This document shows positions 59,598 through 64,000 of a DNA stretch of 64,000 bases, piece after piece. The stretch's first letter is position 1. Each line of letters opens with the position of its first letter. The stretch is from contig NZ_CP016594.1 of assembly GCF_001698225.1 (NCBI RefSeq), positions 3,782,001 through 3,846,000 of the forward strand, given 5' to 3'. Source of the stretch: Gordonia terrae (GTDB lineage: Bacteria > Actinomycetota > Actinomycetes > Mycobacteriales > Mycobacteriaceae). Both the position numbers and the translations under genes were made by a program. The notes under the pieces are model-generated. The model was not told the DNA's origin. It saw only the letters and a list, made by a program, of their open reading frames with translations, and made no database searches.

Positions 59598-60706
59598 GAC
59601 GACGCTCCTACCTTGCTGACGGTGTGTTCATCGATGTCGCCGGTCGGCGACGAGTCCGGGGCTCTCCTCCGCCGCCACTTGATCAATGCCCCGAGTCCGG
59701 CCAGACCGGCCGGGAAGAAGCCCACGACCACGATGAACAGGATGCCCTGGGCGTAGGTCCACCCGGACGGGAAGTTCTCCGACAGACTGGTCTGCGCCCA
59801 GGCCACCGCGATGGCGCCGAGCACCGGGCCGAGAAGCGTTGTGCGCCCGCCGATCGCGACGCCGATCAGGAAGGCGATCGAGGGCACGATCCCGACGTCC
59901 GCGGGTGAGATGATGCCGACGATGGGAACGAACATGGCGCCCGCGATGCTCGCGAACAGCGCCGCGACCGCGTAGGCGACGACCTTGGTGTTGGCCGGGT
60001 CGTAACCGAGGAATCGAACCCGCTCCTCCTGGTCGCGGACGGCGACCAGCAGTTCGCCGTACCGGCTGTACATCAGCTGTCGCGTGATGGCGACGACGGC
60101 GAGCAGGATGGCCGCGGTGATGAAGAACAACAGCTGCCGGTTCACCGGGTCATTCAGGGCCAGGCCGAAGAAGCTGCGAAAGCGGTTGAGGCCGTTGCTG
60201 CCACCGGTGGTCTGCTGACCGATGAGCAGGATCGCGAAGGCCGCGGCGAGCGCCTGCGACAGAATAGCGAAGTAGGCGCCCTTGACCCGCCGTTTGAAGA
60301 CACCCAGACCCAGCAGGATCGCGAGGAACGTGGGCACCAGCAGGATGCCAAGGATCGTCACCACCGGTGAGGCGAACGGCTTCCAGTACCCGGGCAGGTC
60401 GCTGATCCCGGCGATCTGCATGAAATCGGGCACGTCGTCGCCGCGCAGTTCGGCGTCGGAGATCTTCAGGTGCATCGCCATGATGTACGCACCGAGACCG
60501 AAGTACACGCCCTGCCCGAGGGTGAGCATGCCGCCACGCCCCCAGGCCAGGCCGATACCGACCGCGACGATGCCGAAGCACAGGAACTTGCCGAGCAGAT
60601 TGAGGCGGAAGTCCGACAAGACGGCGGGCGCGACCGCGAACAGCAGGATCGCCGCGAATCCGAACCCCGCCCAGACCTTCCACGAAGCGCTGAAATAGTC
60701 CTTCAC
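59594..60706 (-). CDS. urtC: Urea ABC transporter permease UrtC
   Basis: 370 residues from the GTG at 60706, which overlaps the urtB stop (GTGA). About ten hydrophobic helices are visible. LAWGRGGMLTLGQGVYFGLG, YSRYGELLVAVRDQEERVRF and GIVPSIAFLIGVAIGGRTTL are hallmarks of UrtC/LivM permeases. It forms the membrane channel with UrtB. Confidence 0.93.
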   Translation of the reverse strand: MKDYFSASWKVWAGFGFAAILLFAVAPAVLSDFRLNLLGKFLCFGIVAVGIGLAWGRGGMLTLGQGVYFGLGAYIMAMHLKISDAELRGDDVPDFMQIAGISDLPGYWKPFASPVVTILGILLVPTFLAILLGLGVFKRRVKGAYFAILSQALAAAFAILLIGQQTTGGSNGLNRFRSFFGLALNDPVNRQLLFFITAAILLAVVAITRQLMYSRYGELLVAVRDQEERVRFLGYDPANTKVVAYAVAALFASIAGAMFVPIVGIISPADVGIVPSIAFLIGVAIGGRTTLLGPVLGAIAVAWAQTSLSENFPSGWTYAQGILFIVVVGFFPAGLAGLGALIKWRRRRAPDSSPTGDIDEHTVSKVGASS

Positions 60707-61590
60707 ACAAGACTCCTCGACTGGACCGTGAACAACCCCTGCGGCCGGATCTGCAGGAAGATCACGATGATGACGAACACGGCGACCTTCGCCACCGACG
60801 CCGTCGTGTTGTATTCGATGAACGAGTTCAGGACGCCGAGGGCGATGGCCGCGATGACCGCGCCCTTGATCTGGCCCAGGCCGCCGATGACGACCACCAG
60901 GAACGCGTCGATCAGATAGGTCATCCCGGTGTTCGAACTGGTGGAGCCGATCAGGGTCAGTGCCACACCGGCGACGCCGGCGAGCCCCGAGCCGATGAAG
61001 AACGTAGTGATGTCCGTACGGCGGCTGGAGATACCGCTCGTCTCGGCGAGATCTCGATGCTGGACGACCGCGCGAATCCGCCGTCCCATCGGCGTGTACT
61101 TCATGGTGACCGCGATCGCGGTCACGGCCACGATGGCCAGCAACATGATGAACAGGCGCGTCTTGGGGACGACCGCACCGAGGATGTCGACGCCGCCGGA
61201 CAACCACGACGGCGCCACCACGTCGACCGCCGGTGCGCCGAAGATGTCCCGGGCCAGCTGCTGGAGGATGAGTCCCACGCCGAAGGTCACGAGAAGTGTG
61301 TCCAGCGGCCGGTCGTACATCCGCTTGATCAGGGTGACCTCGAGCAGGACCCCCATCAGGCCACCGACGAGAAACCCGATGACGAGCGAGACGAGCAGGG
61401 ACACCCCGGCATCGGAGATCAAGTACTCCTGCACCGTGTACGCGGTGTAGGACCCGGCCATGATGAACGACCCGTGGGCCATGTTGATGACGCCCATCTG
61501 CCCGAAGGTCAGGGACAGGCCGAGAGCTGCGAGGAGCAGAATCGAACCGAGGCTGAGCCCGGTGAAGAGCTGTCCGATAACGGTTTCCAC
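60703..61590 (-). CDS. urtB: Urea ABC transporter permease UrtB
   Basis: 295 residues, LivH-like. FGQMGVINMAHGSFIMAGSY near residue 30, YDRPLDTLLVTFGVGLILQQ, YTPMGRRIRAVVQHRDLAET and ISSRRTDITTFFIGSGLAGV are UrtB motifs. The protein is shorter than many UrtB because it lacks the N-terminal domain seen in some proteobacterial forms. It is separated from urtA by a 100-base gap containing a strong hairpin. Confidence 0.93.
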   Translation of the reverse strand: METVIGQLFTGLSLGSILLLAALGLSLTFGQMGVINMAHGSFIMAGSYTAYTVQEYLISDAGVSLLVSLVIGFLVGGLMGVLLEVTLIKRMYDRPLDTLLVTFGVGLILQQLARDIFGAPAVDVVAPSWLSGGVDILGAVVPKTRLFIMLLAIVAVTAIAVTMKYTPMGRRIRAVVQHRDLAETSGISSRRTDITTFFIGSGLAGVAGVALTLIGSTSSNTGMTYLIDAFLVVVIGGLGQIKGAVIAAIALGVLNSFIEYNTTASVAKVAVFVIIVIFLQIRPQGLFTVQSRSLV

Positions 61591-61645
61591 GTGTCTATCC
61601 GTTCGTCGGCGGCGGGTGCCGCGTTCGCCAGGAGGGACCGTGCGC

Positions 61646-61680
61646 GACCCGTCCCGCGTCAGGTGGACGCGGGACGGGTC
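61646..61680 (-). terminator. Strong hairpin between urtA and urtB
   Basis: GACCCGTCCCGCGTC pairs perfectly with GACGCGGGACGGGTC (15 bp) around AGGTG. It starts 11 bases after the urtA stop and lies 56 bases before the urtB start. It is probably a partial terminator or 3'-stabilising structure that makes the binding protein more abundant than the permease genes. Confidence 0.8.
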
Positions 61681-61690
61681 GTCGACGGTG

Positions 61691-63004
61691 TCAGTTGCTC
61701 AGGCCCTCGGCCCACGGGTACGACTTCAAGTAGGGGTCCGGTTCGATCGGCTGACCCGAGTCCCACACCGTGTAGATCAGTCCGTCGCCGCGGATCTCAC
61801 CGATCCGAGCGGTCTTGGTGATGTGGTTGTTCTCGCCGTCGATCGTGACAAGACCCTCGGGAGCGTCGAAAGTGACGCCGCCGGCGGCTTTCTGGACATC
61901 CGCGACGGCAAAGGACTGGGCCTTCTCGACGGAGTTCTTCCACAGATACACCGAGACGTAGGCGGCTTCCATCGGGTCGGAGGTCGGCTTGTTCGCGCCG
62001 TAGGCGGCCTTGTAATCACGGACGAACGACACGTTCGCCGGGTTGTCGACGGTCTGGTAGTAGTCCCACGCGACCAGCTGGCCCTCGATGTTGTCCACAC
62101 CGATGCCGCCCACCTCCTCCTCGGCGATCGACACCGAGACGACGGGCATGGCCTGCGGGGTGAGCCCGACGTTCTTGTACTCACGGAAGAACGCCACGTT
62201 GGAATCGCCGTTGAGAGTGTTGAACACGGCGTCGGCGTCGGCGGTGCGGACCTTGTTGACGATGGTCGAGAAGTCCGTCGAACCGAGCGGGGTGTAGTCC
62301 TCGCCCTTGATCTCGATACCGTTGGCCTCGGCGTACGCCTTGATGACCCGGTTGGCGGTCTGTGGGAACACGTAGTCGCTACCGACCAGGTAGAGCGACT
62401 TCACGCCCTCTTCTTTCAGGTACTCGAGCGCCGGCACGATCTGCTGATTCGTCGTCGCGCCGGTGTAGAAGATGTTCGGCGATGACTCGAGCCCCTCGTA
62501 CTGCACCGGGTAGTAGAGCAGGGAGTTGTTGTCCTCGAAGACGGGCAGCATGGCCTTGCGGCTCGACGAGGTCCAGCCGCCGAACACTGCTGCGACACAG
62601 TCGCTGGAGATCAGCTTCTCGGCCTTCTCGGCGAAGATCGTCGGCTCGGAGGCGCCGTCCTCGCCGATGAGCTGCACCTGCTTGCCCAGGACACCGCCGT
62701 TGTCGTTGATCTGATCGACGGCGAGCTTGATCGAGTCACGAACGGTGACCTCGGAGATCGCCATCGTTCCCGACAGCGAGTTCAGCGACCCGACCTTGAT
62801 GGTGTCGCCGGAGGTGTCGACGCACGATTGCGCATTCGACGCCGATTCCTCGCTGGCCGAGCTGCCGCAGGCACTGAGGACCAGTGCCACCGCGGAGAGG
62901 GCCGCGGGGACGAGAATGCCGTACCGCCGCCCGCGTGACCGGGTGGTGGTGGGCGGCGGGGTGTCGGCCGGCAGGGAGCCGGACGGCAACGGAACAGACG
63001 GCAT
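61691..63004 (-). CDS. urtA: Urea ABC transporter substrate-binding lipoprotein UrtA
   Basis: 437 residues from the ATG at 63004 ([11 protein letters not shown]). A signal sequence ends in a lipobox ALVLSAC (lipidated Cys near residue 46). The mature part is a Peripla_BP type-1 fold: [60 protein letters not shown] and [20 protein letters not shown], the UrtA signature segments. It binds urea (or short amides) outside the membrane for UrtBCDE. Urease genes are not in the window. It is first in the operon; the promoter should be in 63005-63283. Confidence 0.93.
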   Translation of the reverse strand: MPSVPLPSGSLPADTPPPTTTRSRGRRYGILVPAALSAVALVLSACGSSASEESASNAQSCVDTSGDTIKVGSLNSLSGTMAISEVTVRDSIKLAVDQINDNGGVLGKQVQLIGEDGASEPTIFAEKAEKLISSDCVAAVFGGWTSSSRKAMLPVFEDNNSLLYYPVQYEGLESSPNIFYTGATTNQQIVPALEYLKEEGVKSLYLVGSDYVFPQTANRVIKAYAEANGIEIKGEDYTPLGSTDFSTIVNKVRTADADAVFNTLNGDSNVAFFREYKNVGLTPQAMPVVSVSIAEEEVGGIGVDNIEGQLVAWDYYQTVDNPANVSFVRDYKAAYGANKPTSDPMEAAYVSVYLWKNSVEKAQSFAVADVQKAAGGVTFDAPEGLVTIDGENNHITKTARIGEIRGDGLIYTVWDSGQPIEPDPYLKSYPWAEGLSN

Positions 63005-63130
63005 CGGCGGAGCCTTTCTCACTACGTCACTGGTCCACTCAGGTGGGGGCACGACGAACACGCGGCTGTCACCGCTTGACCCCCGATGAGATACGCGCCG
63101 CAACAAAGCTTGCGATCTGGCGTATGGGGG

Positions 63131-63154
63131 GTAAACGTATTTTGACTTTGTTAC
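63131..63154 (-). promoter_or_regulatory. Candidate nitrogen-regulator (GlnR-like) site upstream of urtA
   Basis: On the minus strand: GTAACAAAGTCAAAATACGT then TTAC. GTAAC-N6-AAAAT resembles the GTnAC-N6-GAAAC half-site arrangement reported for GlnR; the second half is poor. It lies 127 bases before the urtA start, in the AT-richest part of the gap. Weak evidence. Confidence 0.25.
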
Positions 63155-63283
63155 ACCGGCGTGACGTGAGATGAATTCGATGTTTCTGCTTCCGGACGCG
63201 TCACCGCAGCCGAGTTCCGCTGAATCCCGTTGGCCTCATTGACGATTCAGAGAGGCCCAGTTTGACACAAGGACCCACAGGCG

Positions 63284-64000
63284 CTAGTGGGCGAATGAGG
63301 CCTCGACGTCGGCGCGGGTACGCTCGGGGTCGGATCCGAGCTCATATCGCGGAAGAGTGTGCGGCACAGTGGTCCCCCGCGCCACGCGGCGGCGCGCGGC
63401 CGCGAACTCCGGCGCCTCCCCCATCGTGAGATGCGCCGAGTTGATGATGCTCCACACCGCACTCCGGCGCGCACGCCGCTCGATCGGATTGGGCGCCCGA
63501 TACATGATCAGCTGTTTCGCCCAGCGCGGCATCGTGTCACGGATCGCCCAGTCCACGGCACCCTGGGCCGGGTTGCGCACATTCAGCCCGGTCGCCATCG
63601 CATTGCCGTGCGTCAGAGCCAGTTTCGGCAGATACTCCTCGAGACAGGTGAGGGTGTCGGCCTTGGTCGTCGGCAGATCGGTACCACCGAGCGCATGGCC
63701 GACCCGGACGAATTCCCGGTAGTAGGCGTCGAGCTCGCCACCGCGCAGCGGCTGCGGGTGGTAGATCTCGTGTGCGGTCGCGATGCCCCAGACCACCGTC
63801 GCGTAGTTCCACCGCAACCAGGACGGGTCGTCGGCGTCGTAGGCCGCCCCGTCGGGGCGGACGCCCTTGATGGTGTGGTGCATCGCGCGAACCGTTCGTG
63901 CCAATCGTTCGGCGGACTCGGTGGACCCGTATGCGGTTCCCATGAAAAATGCCAGCGAGTGCCCGAGCCTGGTCATGGCACCGTCGGGATCGATGGACAG
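63284..64000 (-). CDS. DUF2236 / oxygenase MpaB family protein (5' partial)
   Basis: The frame is open to the window edge, so the start lies beyond base 64000; about 238 codons are visible. DGAMTRLGHSLAFFMGTAYG, RTVRAMHHTIKGVRPDGAAY, DADDPSWLRWNYATVVWGIA then TAHEIYHPQPLRGGELDAYY are family signatures with conserved His residues, including HHTIKG and the H of TAHEIY, that could bind a heme or metal as in the latex-clearing protein/MpaB group. Its substrate is unknown. It ends 279 bases upstream of urtA on the same strand, but it is not obviously linked to it. Confidence 0.87.
   Translation of the reverse strand: MSIDPDGAMTRLGHSLAFFMGTAYGSTESAERLARTVRAMHHTIKGVRPDGAAYDADDPSWLRWNYATVVWGIATAHEIYHPQPLRGGELDAYYREFVRVGHALGGTDLPTTKADTLTCLEEYLPKLALTHGNAMATGLNVRNPAQGAVDWAIRDTMPRWAKQLIMYRAPNPIERRARRSAVWSIINSAHLTMGEAPEFAAARRRVARGTTVPHTLPRYELGSDPERTRADVEASFAH

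Overview
The window is GC-rich, densely coded and actinobacterial. Gene content points to a mycolate-containing member of the Mycobacteriales, most likely Gordonia or a close relative (inference). It holds mycothiol (mshB), coenzyme F420 (fbiB, cofG), lpqW, gpgS, glgM, an Rpf-type transglycosylase, 13E12/DUF222 HNH and DUF2236 genes. Blocks are collinear with the M. tuberculosis chromosome as I recall it: typA-lpqW-mshB-(Rv1171-like)-[fbiC locus]-fdxC-dapC and dapD-dapE-LOG-fadD6-folP2-gpgS-(Rv1209-like)-DUF3117-glgM-glgC.

1-16 kb is core metabolism: the 3' part of fbiB, a Nudix hydrolase, divergent glgC/glgM, an RlmA-type rRNA methyltransferase, a minus-strand fadD6-folP2-gpgS run, two LOG-family genes, and lysine/DAP genes dapE, dapD and dapC next to ferredoxin fdxC. 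16.1-17.3 kb is a cysteine-catabolism unit (cysteine dioxygenase plus rhodanese) behind a short ORF ending Cys-Cys-Cys-stop, a probable translational attenuator. 17.4-21.3 kb, where fbiC would be expected, holds a coupled operon of a CofH homologue that has lost its radical-SAM cysteines, a flavin monooxygenase and an intact CofG. This is the most unusual locus here.

21.4-31.7 kb carries mshB, lpqW, typA, a small Cys/Lys-rich gene, and a thiamine-type ABC importer whose four genes end in an EamA transporter. 32-38 kb is an exported-protein island: three related secreted proteins, a lipase-fold protein without a catalytic serine, a YhhN membrane protein, then an HhH-GPD repair protein and a protein built of ~13-residue repeats. 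38.2-40.7 kb holds a DUF222-HNH gene and a 0.6-kb intergenic region full of short dispersed repeats.

40.7-52.2 kb is lipid/acyl-CoA and sulfur-like metabolism: a WS/DGAT-like protein, a DszC/SfnB-like flavoprotein, a thiolase-enoyl-CoA hydratase fusion, an AI-2E-type transporter, paired acyl-CoA dehydrogenases, an ECHDC3-like protein and an Old Yellow Enzyme. 52.2-58.0 kb holds two TetR-regulated divergent pairs (with a P450 and with an SDR), each with clear palindromic operators, plus the Rpf gene. 58.0-63.0 kb is a complete urtABCDE urea importer with a strong hairpin after urtA. The window ends inside a DUF2236 gene.

Recurring features are four-base ATGA/GTGA overlaps inside operons, likely leaderless starts (TANNNT 6-8 bases before the start codon), and hairpins or a dispersed repeat between convergent genes. 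No tRNA, rRNA, CRISPR array or complete insertion sequence was seen.
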